Positions 37,069 to 45,994 are shown, counted from the stretch's first letter. The stretch is 64,000 bases of DNA from Saprospiraceae bacterium (GCA_020437105.1 JAGQWR010000095.1:1-64000); one strand, 5' to 3'. Program-made: numbers and translations. Notes: generated from the letters alone by a model not told the origin.

Positions 37069-37692
37069 ATGAAGATCATTTGCATTGGACGGAATTATGC
37101 AGAGCATGCCAAGGAATTGAATAACCCGGTACCAGCTAAACCGGTAGTTTTTATGAAACCGGCTACCGCGCTGCTGATCAATAACAAACCCTTCTATTTT
37201 CCGGAATTCACCAAAGACCTGCACTACGAGTTGGAGATCGTTTTGCGCATTGTAAAAAATGGACGGCATGTTCAGCCGGAATTTGCAGCGGGTTATTACG
37301 AGGAGATCGGACTGGGAATAGACTTTACTGCCCGGGATCTTCAGGATCAATGTAAGGCTAAAGGGCATCCCTGGGAAATTGCCAAAGCCTTTGATAACTC
37401 GGCTGTTCTTGCTCCGGTATTTATTGATAAATCCAAACTGGATACCAGAAACATCCGTTTTGAATTACAGAAAAATGGAGAAACAGTTCAATCTGGTGAT
37501 ACAGGCGATCTGCTCTTTACCTTTGAGGATATTATCGTCTATGTATCCCAATTCTTTAAACTTCAAACCGGGGATTTAATCTATACAGGTACACCAGCCG
37601 GTGTCGGACCGGTGCAAATTGGAGATTTACTGGAAGGTTATATCTATCTGGCCAATGGCCCCGAAAAACTGCTGCACTGCAATGTGAAATAA
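37069..37692 (+). CDS. Fumarylacetoacetate hydrolase family protein
   Basis: The 207-aa protein has the FAH catalytic domain in the short FAHD1/YcgM-like form: CIGRNYAEHAKEL, KPATALL, YELEIVLRI with metal-binding Glu residues, GIDFTARDLQ, and the C-terminal TGTPAGVGPVQIGD. Relatives hydrolyse acylpyruvates or decarboxylate oxaloacetate. It closes a short run of UDG-like, VOC and FAH genes that may be co-transcribed. Confidence 0.92.
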   Translation: MKIICIGRNYAEHAKELNNPVPAKPVVFMKPATALLINNKPFYFPEFTKDLHYELEIVLRIVKNGRHVQPEFAAGYYEEIGLGIDFTARDLQDQCKAKGHPWEIAKAFDNSAVLAPVFIDKSKLDTRNIRFELQKNGETVQSGDTGDLLFTFEDIIVYVSQFFKLQTGDLIYTGTPAGVGPVQIGDLLEGYIYLANGPEKLLHCNVK

Positions 37693-37729
37693 GCAGGAGT
37701 GTTCATCCTATACCTGTTAGGAATTTTCC

Positions 37730-37737
37730 TATTTTTG
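37730..37737 (+). promoter_or_regulatory. Candidate -7 element for metK
   Basis: TATTTTTG matches TAnnTTTG and lies 28 bp upstream of the metK ATG. No -33 TTTG at usual spacing. Confidence 0.45.
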
Positions 37738-37765
37738 TGCCCCTAATAATCGCAATAACAAAATC

Positions 37766-39019
37766 ATGCCATATTTATTTACTTCGGAGTCTGTTTCTGA
37801 AGGCCATCCCGACAAAGTAGCCGATCAAATTTCCGACGCGCTCGTTGATCACTTTTTAGCGTTTGATCCAAGTTCGAAAGTAGCTTGCGAAACGCTGGTA
37901 ACAACCGGTCAGGTAATTCTTGCCGGTGAGGTAAAATCTAGCACTTACCTCGATGTACAACAGCTTGCCCGGGATGTGATTCGCCGGATTGGATATACCA
38001 AGTCCGAATACATGTTTGAAGCCAATTCCTGCGGAATTTTATCTGCTATCCACGAACAATCGCCTGATATCAACCAGGGAGTGGAGCGGAGCAATCCTGA
38101 AGACCAGGGCGCTGGCGACCAGGGCATGATGTTTGGTTATGCTACCAGTGAAACAGAAAATTATATGCCACTGGCACTCGATTTGGCGCATAAAATCCTG
38201 ATCGAGTTGGCAGCCATCCGGAAAGAAGGCGTGCAAATGACCTACCTGCGTCCGGATAGCAAATCCCAGGTAACAATTGAATACTCAGACGAACACGCCC
38301 CTCAGCGTATCGATACCATCGTAGTTTCTACCCAACACGATGATTTTGATGAAGATGCTGCCATGCTTGCCAAAATCCGGGAAGATGTCATCAACATCGT
38401 AATTCCTCGGGTGAAAGCCAGCTGCAAAGGTTCTGTACAGGACTTGTTCAACGATCAGATCACCTTTCACGTAAATCCAACCGGGAAGTTTGTAATTGGT
38501 GGCCCACACGGTGATACAGGGCTTACCGGACGGAAAATTATCGTGGATACCTATGGCGGTAAAGGCGCACATGGTGGCGGTGCTTTTAGCGGAAAAGATC
38601 CTTCAAAAGTAGATCGCTCTGCAGCTTATGCTACCCGGCATATTGCAAAAAATCTGGTAGCTGCAGGTGTTTGTGAGGAAATCCTGGTTCAGGTTTCCTA
38701 TGCGATCGGTGTAGCCCGACCTACTAATATCTTTGTGGATACCTATGGTACAGCAAATGTGGATCTGACGGATAGTGTCATTGCGGCAAAGGTTGACCAA
38801 TTGTTTGATATGCGGCCTTATTCGATTGAGCGTCGCCTGAAGCTGCGCAATCCGATTTATTCGGATACAGCGGCTTATGGTCACATGGGACGAACCTCAG
38901 AAGTGAAGAACGTAACGCTGGTAAACGGTTCCGGAGAAATCAAAAACATGGAGGTCGAAACATTTACCTGGGAAAAACTCGACATGGTAGATGCGGTAAA
39001 AGCAGCTTTCGGACTTTAA
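37766..39019 (+). CDS. metK: S-adenosylmethionine synthase
   Basis: MetK makes SAM from methionine and ATP. The 417-aa protein has [24 protein letters not shown] at the start, the [12 protein letters not shown] motif and the [19 protein letters not shown] signature. The length matches the Bacteroidota form. No SAM riboswitch is apparent in the 73-bp leader region. Its last 4 bp overlap the 3' end of the convergent methyltransferase gene, a tail-to-tail arrangement without room for a separate terminator. Confidence 0.98.
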   Translation: MPYLFTSESVSEGHPDKVADQISDALVDHFLAFDPSSKVACETLVTTGQVILAGEVKSSTYLDVQQLARDVIRRIGYTKSEYMFEANSCGILSAIHEQSPDINQGVERSNPEDQGAGDQGMMFGYATSETENYMPLALDLAHKILIELAAIRKEGVQMTYLRPDSKSQVTIEYSDEHAPQRIDTIVVSTQHDDFDEDAAMLAKIREDVINIVIPRVKASCKGSVQDLFNDQITFHVNPTGKFVIGGPHGDTGLTGRKIIVDTYGGKGAHGGGAFSGKDPSKVDRSAAYATRHIAKNLVAAGVCEEILVQVSYAIGVARPTNIFVDTYGTANVDLTDSVIAAKVDQLFDMRPYSIERRLKLRNPIYSDTAAYGHMGRTSEVKNVTLVNGSGEIKNMEVETFTWEKLDMVDAVKAAFGL

Positions 39020-40386
39020 GAGATTGCCATCCGAATGCGTAAGCTTTTGGGCAGGTAGTTGTTTATTCGGTTGGGTAGCACTTTTACCCAACCCAACCCG
39101 AAGCCTTGATATCGAATGAGTTGCCAACCTATGGGCCAATCCGGTTCTTTTTGGAAACTCTCGCCCTTTAAGAATTGAAGCGCTTTATCCCTGGAAAGTT
39201 CAATGGCAGGAGTAGTTGCCGAAAGATGCAGACTCCATGCCAGTGCCTGATCGGGGATAAAGCTCTTTCCTTTCAATTGTCCGGCAGATGTGCCAACCCA
39301 CCCTTTACCAATTTCACCCAATACAGTAAGTACGTCTTCTTGAAGACCGGCCGGAAAAAAGCGTACCGATCCGTTTGAATGTTGGAGGTAGGCAAAATCC
39401 ATGGGTGCTTCGAGCCAATCGGCCCATAATGGAATTTGTTTTTTACCTGCGAGTGCCCAATCGGTCGGCAGGCTATATTGGCGCTTACGCTGAAAGGGGG
39501 TGCCCGTCTCCCTGGTAAAAACAGAAAAATAAAATCCTTCCCCCCGTAGCTTGTGCGGATAAGCCTGATAACCCGCTTGTTTGGCCACCAGTCCCCAGGA
39601 GGGATCCAGCTTTGCCCGGTAAACCTGTAGGCCATATTCTGCCTGGAGCCAGGCTGCATTCAATTCATTTTCGGAGGCGTTGTAGGTGCAGGTCGAATAA
39701 ACCAGATGTCCACCCGGAGCGAGCAGTGGAACACAGTCATTTAGGATGCGCTTTTGTCGCCCGGCACAAAAATGCACATGCTCCGGACTCCACTCACTGC
39801 GGGCATTCAAATCCTTCCGGAATAGCCCCTCTCCGGAACAGGGAGCATCCACCAGAATTAAATCAAAAAAACCAGCCAGCGGGGCAAAATCCCGTGCATC
39901 CAACTGTGTGACAATCTGGTTTGAAAATCCCCATTTTTCCATGTTTTGCCTAAGTACGGCCCCCCGCGACTGAATGACTTCATTGGTGACTAACAAACTT
40001 CCGGCAGGGAGCAACGAAGCGATCAGGGTGGATTTTCCACCTGGAGCGCCGCAAAGATCCAATACCCGAACGGGTTTCTGGTCTTCCAAAAGTTGCCGAA
40101 GTACGGGGTCTAATAACATAGAGGAGGCTTCCTGCACATAATACGCCCCGGCATGAAAAACAGGATCAAGCGTGAATACAGGACGTGAAGGCAGGTAATA
40201 CCCGCCCTTTATCCAGGGGATGGTCTCCCAATCGGGATTTGGTGTCATCCCTTTCCGGGAATGTAGGCGCAGAGATACAGGTGGTACCATGTCCAGACTT
40301 TCGCGAAAAGCATCAAAATCTGAGCCAAGCAGCAATTGCATCTGGTTTAGAAAATCCTCGGAAATAGGGCGTTCAGTAGCAGTCAA
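39016..40386 (-). CDS. RsmF-like rRNA (cytosine-C5) methyltransferase
   Basis: The 456-aa SAM-dependent methyltransferase resembles RsmF/YebU, which methylates 16S rRNA C1407. It shows the SAM motif [15 protein letters not shown], the catalytic Cys loops [14 protein letters not shown] and [12 protein letters not shown], and a C-terminal PUA-like part (about 300-456). The start is a TTG at 40386: it is the only initiator before an upstream stop that keeps the family N-terminal motif ([14 protein letters not shown]). ATG 40341 would remove that motif. The neighbouring metK supplies its cofactor, but the genes converge. Confidence 0.93.
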   Translation of the reverse strand: MTATERPISEDFLNQMQLLLGSDFDAFRESLDMVPPVSLRLHSRKGMTPNPDWETIPWIKGGYYLPSRPVFTLDPVFHAGAYYVQEASSMLLDPVLRQLLEDQKPVRVLDLCGAPGGKSTLIASLLPAGSLLVTNEVIQSRGAVLRQNMEKWGFSNQIVTQLDARDFAPLAGFFDLILVDAPCSGEGLFRKDLNARSEWSPEHVHFCAGRQKRILNDCVPLLAPGGHLVYSTCTYNASENELNAAWLQAEYGLQVYRAKLDPSWGLVAKQAGYQAYPHKLRGEGFYFSVFTRETGTPFQRKRQYSLPTDWALAGKKQIPLWADWLEAPMDFAYLQHSNGSVRFFPAGLQEDVLTVLGEIGKGWVGTSAGQLKGKSFIPDQALAWSLHLSATTPAIELSRDKALQFLKGESFQKEPDWPIGWQLIRYQGFGLGWVKVLPNRINNYLPKSLRIRMAIS

Positions 40387-40541
40387 ATTGCATGGTTTTG
40401 CTTAAGTAAAGGTCCAAATTAAGTACTTTTTTGTGGAGATGTATTAAGGGTAAAAACTTGTCATTTTGGAAGAAAAAATGTATCTTCGGTCAAATTTTTG
40501 AACATGGACAGGTAAATGCCTGTTTCTGGTAAATAAAAGCA

Positions 40542-40751
40542 ATGGCCGTAAATAAAAAATGGACACTGGGAGTAGGAAAGTACTACTTCAATGTAAACTC
40601 TGGATTTCAGCAAATCATTATCTCCCGCAACACAAGGGAAGAAGCTGCACACCAGTTTTTTAACTACAAAAAGGTTGGGAAACAGTGCGAATGGCTGGGC
40701 CAGTGGAATGGTAAGAAATTTGAAGATGAATCTGCTCCGTCCAGAGATTAA
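40542..40751 (+). CDS. Hypothetical 69-aa protein
   Basis: This small frame lies between two terminated units. It has no signal peptide and reads as a mixed alpha/beta polypeptide with several Lys/Arg and aromatic residues (WTLGVGKYYFNV, CEWLGQWNGKKF). A TTG-N20-TATCTTCG promoter-like pair (40458-40488) precedes it by 54 bp, and a perfect 16-bp terminator begins 17 bp after the stop. Both support a real gene. Function unknown. Confidence 0.65.
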   Translation: MAVNKKWTLGVGKYYFNVNSGFQQIIISRNTREEAAHQFFNYKKVGKQCEWLGQWNGKKFEDESAPSRD

Positions 40752-40768
40752 GAAAAAGCATACTTGCA

Positions 40769-40810
40769 CAACAGAAAAAGGCAATCCAATTGGGTTGCCT
40801 TTTTCTGTTG
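40769..40810. terminator. Bidirectional terminator
   Basis: CAACAGAAAAAGGCAA / TTGCCTTTTTCTGTTG is a perfect 16-bp stem with a 10-nt loop. It separates the 69-aa gene from the convergent XRE gene and ends directly at the XRE stop codon. Confidence 0.88.
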
Positions 40811-41296
40811 TTAGTCCGGCTGAACCAGTTGCACCAATTCATCATTGGCAATGACCAAGCTTTCCATAACTGTTAGCAGGTATTCGTAATCCTTAAAAAA
40901 GGATAAAAGCATTTCACCGGGGTCTTCAACCGTTTCACGTTTCAGCTCGTGATAGGCCTTCATACCTTCGATAACTTTTCGAAGTTGAGCGGATTTTTTG
41001 AGGAAGTTTGCCGACTCGGTCTGTTGAGCGCGCATTAACCGGTCCAGCTTGCCAAAGTTTTTATTTTTACTACTAACGGCCGATTCATCAAGCGGATGAT
41101 CCACTAATTGATCAATAGTAATGTCAAAAAATCGGCCAATTCGTACAAGCATCGTTGCCCGCGGCTCCGCCTTTGCATTTTCATAGGAAGCAATATTGCT
41201 CCGACTTAATCCTAATTCCACTCCCAGAGCCTGCTGACTCATTTTGCGCCTGCGACGTAAAAACTGAAGATTTTGGGCCAGATAATTATTGGTCAT
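40811..41296 (-). CDS. XRE-family transcriptional regulator
   Basis: The 161-aa DNA-binding protein has an N-terminal HTH of the Cro/C1 type (about residues 8-62: LRRRRKMSQQALGVELGLSRSNIASYENAKAEPR). A helical C-terminal part may mediate dimerisation. A perfect palindrome (41301-41315) lies 5 bp upstream of its start, next to its -7 element, which suggests autoregulation. It is divergent from fdhD, so fdhD might also be controlled. No toxin partner is adjacent. Confidence 0.9.
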   Translation of the reverse strand: MTNNYLAQNLQFLRRRRKMSQQALGVELGLSRSNIASYENAKAEPRATMLVRIGRFFDITIDQLVDHPLDESAVSSKNKNFGKLDRLMRAQQTESANFLKKSAQLRKVIEGMKAYHELKRETVEDPGEMLLSFFKDYEYLLTVMESLVIANDELVQLVQPD

Positions 41297-41300
41297 TTGA

Positions 41301-41315
41301 TGTCTGATTCAGACA
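41301..41315. promoter_or_regulatory. Palindromic operator candidate
   Basis: TGTCTGA-T-TCAGACA is a perfect 7-bp inverted repeat with one central base. It is placed between the -7 element and the XRE start codon, covering the expected transcription start. Confidence 0.55.
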
Positions 41316-41348
41316 CAAAGGTAAGCCAGGGAGGATAAGTTTGTCAAA
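41316..41348 (-). promoter_or_regulatory. Promoter of the XRE gene
   Basis: Read leftward, TTTG (41348-41345), a 21-nt spacer and TACCTTTG (41323-41316) fit the Bacteroidota promoter. The -7 box directly abuts the palindrome at 41301-41315. Confidence 0.55.
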
Positions 41349-41446
41349 TTTTTAAACAAAAAATGAATTATTCCCTGCTCCGGTGTTTACTGTTTTTACG
41401 TTTATCTTGGTAGTACGGTTTATTAACTTCACCCTAAGCTTCAATT

Positions 41447-42289
41447 ATGCAACTGGAACAAAATGGAATAGAAGCGCACACTGTTTGGAGATTTCAGGAC
41501 GGAAAGCTGGCATCTGCCACCGATCAATTGACCGTTGAAGAACCGGTAGAACTACTGCTGGAGTATGGTCCGTTGCAAGATCGCAAACGCAGCCGCATAA
41601 GTGTGAACCTGCTGACCCCCGGTGACGCAGCCGCCTGGGCAACGGGCTTTTTGTTTTGTGAAGGCCTGTTGGGATCACCTCGCGAAATCGAGCGGATTAC
41701 AATCGGGGAGGACCAGATTAGTGTCTGTTTAACGGATGCCCCCGAAGCCTGGCAGCATATCCACCTCGACCGAACAGCCCGGCGCCTGGCTGCCACTGCA
41801 AGTTGTGGCTTTTGTGGAAAAGAAAATCTGGAAGGACTCTCTTGGGAGCCGGCTTATTTCCCCAGAAAAGAGTATCCTAAAATAAGCGGTGAATTTCTGA
41901 TTGGTCTGGGTAAAAAGCTGGACGCTCAACAAGAAATTTTTGCACACACCGGGAGTCTGCATGCGGCAGCGCTTTTTAATGCCCAGGGTGAGTTGTTATT
42001 GGTGAAAGAGGACATTGGCCGTCATAATGCTCTGGATAAGTTGATTGGAGAAGCACTAATAAAGGAAATGCTTCCCTTGAGAGATCATATTTTATGGCTG
42101 AGTGGCCGCATCGGATTTGAGTTAGTACAGAAGGCTTCTATGGCTGGTTTGCCTATTATTGCTGCCGTTGGAGCCCCCTCGACAATGGCGGTAAAAGCCG
42201 CAGAAATAAGCGGAATTACCCTGGTCGGTTTTTTGCGCGGTAGCCAGTTTAATTGTTATAGCTTTCCGGAACGCCTGCTGCCGGATTAA
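41447..42289 (+). CDS. fdhD: Formate dehydrogenase accessory sulfurtransferase FdhD
   Basis: FdhD passes sulfur from a cysteine desulfurase to the molybdenum cofactor of formate dehydrogenases and related molybdoenzymes. The 280-aa protein has the Cys loop TASCGFCGKEN (active Cys pair), TGSLHAAALF and EDIGRHNALDKLIG, all diagnostic. No formate dehydrogenase or molybdopterin gene is in the window. The gene ends 3 bp before the stop of the convergent transferase gene. Confidence 0.96.
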   Translation: MQLEQNGIEAHTVWRFQDGKLASATDQLTVEEPVELLLEYGPLQDRKRSRISVNLLTPGDAAAWATGFLFCEGLLGSPREIERITIGEDQISVCLTDAPEAWQHIHLDRTARRLAATASCGFCGKENLEGLSWEPAYFPRKEYPKISGEFLIGLGKKLDAQQEIFAHTGSLHAAALFNAQGELLLVKEDIGRHNALDKLIGEALIKEMLPLRDHILWLSGRIGFELVQKASMAGLPIIAAVGAPSTMAVKAAEISGITLVGFLRGSQFNCYSFPERLLPD

Positions 42290-42292
42290 GCG

Positions 42293-43363
42293 TTAATGTT
42301 GGTCAGAATTTGCGATAAACTCTTGTATCGCAAGAATTATTTCGGCTTCAGAATGTGTTTTTAGCAGCACTTTCTCCTTGATTAATAATTCAAATTTTAA
42401 AGGAAATTGAGGCTTGTCTATTTTCATGAACGGCCTGAAAAAATCGTCCAGGTTATCATAAACCGTGCACTGGTACAAGTGATAGCGCTTTGACCGGTGG
42501 TCATAACATAAAATCAGGCTCATATCAGCCTGGCCATTTTGAACCTCTAGAATCAGGGGGTAATCCAGATAATCCAGAATCCAATAGCCCAGGAGGTTTG
42601 CTTCATAGGGTGGATACAGGTAAATATGCGATTTCAAGCCGATTTCTTGAAGCTTTTGCCCAAAAGCAACTAAGGCTTTTTCGATTTCCTGTGGAGCCAG
42701 ATTATCCAGATCCAGGTTGGTAAATGGGTTCCATTTAGAAGTTAATTCGTCATAATAATCAACTTCCCCAATCTGAAGCTTATAGTCAAATTTAGAATAA
42801 CCGGGAACAACATATCCGGGATAAAAAAGGTCATACCCGTTTTTCTGTCCGTACTGTACTTCCAACAGCATCGTATAGACCCCCAGGCTAAACTTTGCAT
42901 AATCCGGATGATAGACCCCTAAAATGCTGGCAATTGATTTTTCTCCCAGATCGAAGGTGCTAAAAGCGATGAGTTTATCACCGTCATAAATGGCAATCTC
43001 CTGTGTGTTGAAAATATTATTCTCAGTGTCATCGAGTAGGGCAGAAGCCAGGGAAGGAGCGATCTTTGCGGGAAATTGCTCTCGATAAATCCGGTAAAGT
43101 TTTTCCTTCTCCGCTGTTACTTCAAAAGGCCGAATAATAGTACGAAAACGCGCATTCAATTGGTTCATGCGCTTGCGTTTTCGTTTACTGAATACATAAT
43201 TCTTCAGCGAAAGCCGAATCCAGATGGATGTGAACAAAACACCATTGAAAATCAGAAAACGACAAGTAAACACCGCTTGCCCCATACGATACCAGCCTTT
43301 GTCAAGGTAGGTGTCGAGTTGTTTTCCGCTGATGCGGTCTAGATAGTGCTTTTCTGTAAACAT
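42293..43363 (-). CDS. Arginyl-tRNA--protein transferase-like (Ate/Bpt, GNAT fold) protein
   Basis: The 356-aa protein has an acyltransferase-like central region (about 60-215). LGVYTMLLEVQYGQKNGYDLFYPGYVVPGYSKFDYK resembles the conserved C-terminal domain of Ate1/Bpt aminoacyl-tRNA-protein transferases (pattern ..YPGY.IP.C.K..YK, with Tyr for Cys here). Such enzymes add Arg or Leu to N-termini for the N-degron pathway. The N-terminal Cys-rich ATE domain is not recognised, so the donor and activity are uncertain. A plain GNAT acyltransferase is the alternative. A TAATTTTG element precedes it. Confidence 0.6.
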   Translation of the reverse strand: MFTEKHYLDRISGKQLDTYLDKGWYRMGQAVFTCRFLIFNGVLFTSIWIRLSLKNYVFSKRKRKRMNQLNARFRTIIRPFEVTAEKEKLYRIYREQFPAKIAPSLASALLDDTENNIFNTQEIAIYDGDKLIAFSTFDLGEKSIASILGVYHPDYAKFSLGVYTMLLEVQYGQKNGYDLFYPGYVVPGYSKFDYKLQIGEVDYYDELTSKWNPFTNLDLDNLAPQEIEKALVAFGQKLQEIGLKSHIYLYPPYEANLLGYWILDYLDYPLILEVQNGQADMSLILCYDHRSKRYHLYQCTVYDNLDDFFRPFMKIDKPQFPLKFELLIKEKVLLKTHSEAEIILAIQEFIANSDQH

Positions 43364-43385
43364 GTCGTCGAGCGAGAAAAATGGC

Positions 43386-43393
43386 CAAAATTA
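43386..43393 (-). promoter_or_regulatory. Candidate -7 element for the Ate-like gene
   Basis: TAATTTTG read leftward matches TAnnTTTG, 23 bp upstream of ATG 43363. A small CGACT-TTTTCTT-AGTCG hairpin lies just upstream (43411-43427). Confidence 0.45.
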
Positions 43394-43578
43394 AACCTAA
43401 CGACTTTTTCTTAGTCGAAAAGCATGGCCAAATCTTAAATAATTAGCCAATTTGCATAAATTATTATTTTTATACCAGTTGGAATGTGGAACTGTAGCTA
43501 GTTTTACATCTCTTCTAGATCTCCTAAAAATTTGAAGACAGTTTCAAATTAAAGCTAAAGTCACAAAAAATTATCCAG

Positions 43579-44292
43579 ATGAAAAAACGTCATTTGCTTT
43601 TTGCTGCATTTATTATGTGTCTGGCACCAACCTTCTTGAATGCCCAGGTAATAACCAATACAAAAGAAAGATCGCAGGATCGTGCACAAATCCACCAAAG
43701 TCAGGCTCAGTTAGATCGCGATACCCGCGAATTACAGGATATGCGTATGAGCAGAGATCGTATTGTGGAAGCACATCTAACCAATGATCTGGCTTCCGTG
43801 CGCGCCATTAAAGGAGATATCTTAAGGGATATGCAACGCGAAATTGACCAGTCTAAAGTAAAATTGAATCAGGCGAAGGTGGAAGTTGGCCAAAGTCAGC
43901 AGGAGGTACATTCAGAAAACCGCGAAATACGTCGGGATCGGGCGGATCGTCGCCATCCAAATGGAGATGCACGCGATGACCGCAGAGATATCCGGAATGA
44001 TCGCCAGGATCGTCGGGATGATGTGCGTGATGTACAGGATGACCGCATGGATCGCAACCGCAGAGCAGATATCCTGAATCGCCAGCAGGATATTTATCAA
44101 ACGCTTGTCGCCTATGAGTTTACCCTGGATGCCAATGGCAAAGCAAAATTGGCGCTCGTAGATGAGTTTATTAATCTGATGGAAGAAGACAAACAACTAA
44201 CCTACAGCGAACTTCGCGAAGATCGGGGTGAATTGAGAGAAGACAGAGGAGAGGCTCGCGATGATCGGCACGAAAGAAGTGAAGGGAATTAA
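43579..44292 (+). CDS. Exported Arg/Asp-rich repeat protein
   Basis: The 237-aa protein has a signal peptide ending FLNAQ. It is highly charged and helical: a coiled-coil-like first half (about 24-115), then dense Arg/Asp repeats (about 115-155, units such as RRDRADRRH, DDRRDIRNDR, QDRRDDVRD), a short hydrophobic helix (YQTLVAYEF) and a second charged block (ELREDRGELREDRGE). The repeat pattern suggests an extended periplasmic or surface helix that could bind metals, nucleic acid or anionic surfaces. No family recognised. It ends at a strong terminator. Confidence 0.7.
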   Translation: MKKRHLLFAAFIMCLAPTFLNAQVITNTKERSQDRAQIHQSQAQLDRDTRELQDMRMSRDRIVEAHLTNDLASVRAIKGDILRDMQREIDQSKVKLNQAKVEVGQSQQEVHSENREIRRDRADRRHPNGDARDDRRDIRNDRQDRRDDVRDVQDDRMDRNRRADILNRQQDIYQTLVAYEFTLDANGKAKLALVDEFINLMEEDKQLTYSELREDRGELREDRGEARDDRHERSEGN

Positions 44293-44311
44293 TTAGATCT
44301 GAATGATCGCT

Positions 44312-44349
44312 AAAAAACGGAGTGTGGATTTTTTCACACTCCGTTTTTT
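44312..44349. terminator. Bidirectional terminator
   Basis: AAAAAACGGAGTGTG / CACACTCCGTTTTTT is a perfect 15-bp stem with loop GATTTTTT. It lies between the convergent repeat-protein gene and trmD. Confidence 0.88.
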
Positions 44350-44391
44350 TTAGGTATAATTCCGGCATTAGCTGCTTTAGCACGTAAATCC

Positions 44392-45069
44392 TTACTCCTC
44401 TAACAAATCGGGCCGCCGTTCTCTGGTCCGATTCATGGACATGGTATGCCGCCACTCTTCGATTTTTGCCTGATGACCGGAAAGCAATATTTCCGGAACA
44501 GACATTCCCTCAAAATTTTCCGGACGGGTATAAACAGGTGGGGCAAGTAGTTGATCCTGGAAAGAATCAAACAGGGCAGAGGTCTCATCATTTAGTACGC
44601 CGGGAATCAGACGCCCGATCGAATCTACCAACACGGCAGCAGCAAGCTCTCCACCAGATAAAACATAGTCACCAATCGAAATTTCCATGGTGATATACTT
44701 TTTGCGAATCCGCTCGTCCACGCCCTTGTAGTGCCCGCACAAAATGATCAGGTTGTCTTTTAGGGAAAGGTGGTTGGCGAGGCCTTGCTTGAAGGTCTGC
44801 CCGTCGGGAGTCATGAAGATGATTTCGTCATAGGCGCGCTGCGCCTGTAAGCCTTCAATACAATTGGAAATAGGCTCACACATCATAACCATGCCGGCAC
44901 CACCACCGTACTGATAATCGTCAACCTGCTTGTGCTTCCCCAGGCCATAATCCCGGAGATTGTGCAGGTGAATTTCCAATAACCCTTTATCCTGGGCCCG
45001 CTGCATAATGGAGTGGCCAAGTGGACTACTAAGTAATTCGGGCAGTACGGTGATGATGTCGATCCGCAT
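44392..45069 (-). CDS. trmD: tRNA (guanosine(37)-N1)-methyltransferase
   Basis: TrmD makes m1G37 in tRNAs reading CNN codons, preventing frameshifting. The 225-aa SPOUT enzyme has [12 protein letters not shown] at the start, [11 protein letters not shown], the knot motif [13 protein letters not shown] and [10 protein letters not shown]. It is separated from rpsP (20410) and there is no rimM or rplS beside it. It follows the FKBP gene by 12 bp, so the two are likely co-transcribed. Confidence 0.97.
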   Translation of the reverse strand: MRIDIITVLPELLSSPLGHSIMQRAQDKGLLEIHLHNLRDYGLGKHKQVDDYQYGGGAGMVMMCEPISNCIEGLQAQRAYDEIIFMTPDGQTFKQGLANHLSLKDNLIILCGHYKGVDERIRKKYITMEISIGDYVLSGGELAAAVLVDSIGRLIPGVLNDETSALFDSFQDQLLAPPVYTRPENFEGMSVPEILLSGHQAKIEEWRHTMSMNRTRERRPDLLEE

Positions 45070-45081
45070 GATTCGGATAAA

Positions 45082-45741
45082 TTATTTTACCGCGATAAGC
45101 TGAACCTTGAAAATCAAGGTCGCATTTGGTCCGATGTCATTTCCGGCACCACGTGCACCATAGGCCAATTGTGATGGAATGAAAAAGCGGAAAGTATCGC
45201 CTTCTTTCATCAATTGTACCCCTTCTGTCCAACCACCAATAACCTGGTTCAGACCGAATGTTGCAGGCTGACCACGCTCGAAGCTGCTATCGAAAACAGT
45301 ACCGTCAAGTAGGGTGCCTTCGTAATGGACAGTCACCTGATCGGTTGCTTTTGGAGATTTTCCGTCTCCTGCTTCCAATACCTCATATTGCAATCCGCTG
45401 GCAGTAGTTGTTACTTCCGGACGTTTGCCATTTTCCGCTAAAAAGGCTTCGCCTTCTTCCAAATTGATTTGGCCAGCCATATTTTGTCGTTTAGTCATGT
45501 ATGCTTGTACGTTTGCGTTAGCATCCTGTTTGCTGATTTGCAATTCTTTTCCAGCCAATACATCAGAGATAGCTTCAGCGAGTTTGGTAGCATCTACCTT
45601 GTCAAGACCTTGTTGTTTTAGATTTTGGGCAACAAGGACGCCCACACTGTAAGACAGAGAATCCATAGAGTTAGAAAGATTTTGAGCACGTAGCTGTAAC
45701 CCACAGAAAAGCATAATTGCTATGGCAGTCAAGTACTTCAT
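45082..45741 (-). CDS. FKBP-type peptidyl-prolyl isomerase (Mip/FkpA-like), exported
   Basis: The 219-aa protein has a signal peptide ending LRAQ. An N-terminal helical dimerisation domain follows (about 22-105; SVGVLVAQNLKQQGLDKVD is the Mip/FkpA type), then a C-terminal FKBP domain (about 110-219; VTVHYEGTLLDGTVFDSSFERGQPATF, VIGGWTEGVQLM, IPSQLAYGARGAG). It acts as a periplasmic folding helper. A TACCTTTG -7 element lies 69 bp upstream, and MITE-like copy B begins 15 bp beyond it. It leads an operon with trmD. Confidence 0.95.
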   Translation of the reverse strand: MKYLTAIAIMLFCGLQLRAQNLSNSMDSLSYSVGVLVAQNLKQQGLDKVDATKLAEAISDVLAGKELQISKQDANANVQAYMTKRQNMAGQINLEEGEAFLAENGKRPEVTTTASGLQYEVLEAGDGKSPKATDQVTVHYEGTLLDGTVFDSSFERGQPATFGLNQVIGGWTEGVQLMKEGDTFRFFIPSQLAYGARGAGNDIGPNATLIFKVQLIAVK

Positions 45742-45810
45742 TGGATAATTATTTTTCGTTAAAATGATTCAATAGGAACTGAAACGGTCCACTTTTGTTT
45801 GAATTGCGTG

Positions 45811-45818
45811 CAAAGGTA
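45811..45818 (-). promoter_or_regulatory. Candidate -7 element for FKBP-trmD
   Basis: TACCTTTG read leftward matches TAnnTTTG. The -33 region would lie within the adjacent palindromic element (from 45833), which may have replaced the original -33 box. Confidence 0.45.
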
Positions 45819-45832
45819 TGAAGTTTAAGTGA

Positions 45833-45994
45833 AGAGCCTGTTGGGATTCTATTAATCGGTGTCAAAACGGCTCGTTTTTCCCAACTCTGGGTTGCAAAAA
45901 TCCTCATTTAGCACTGCTAAACTCCGGTTTTTACGCCTTGATTTGAAAAAATGATCTAGTTTTTACTTGAAGACTAAAATTCCCATCAGGCTCT
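45833..45994. repeat. MITE-like palindromic-ended element, copy B (162 bp)
   Basis: Terminal inverted repeats read AGAGCCTGTTGGGATT at the left and AGAGCCTGATGGGAATT inward from the right. An internal perfect hairpin TTTAG-CACTG-CTAAA lies at 45907-45921. It aligns with copy A (17831-17957) along most of its length, with about 35 extra bp in the middle. There is no coding capacity. It separates ubiX from the FKBP promoter. Confidence 0.65.

Noticed and set aside
37693..37765. SAM riboswitch upstream of metK
   Set aside because: The 73-bp gap is too short and shows only a -7 promoter element, with no paired stems of a known SAM riboswitch.
40811..41296. Toxin-antitoxin module at the XRE gene
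   Set aside because: No small toxin gene is adjacent; the 69-aa convergent gene is separated by a strong terminator and has no toxin features.
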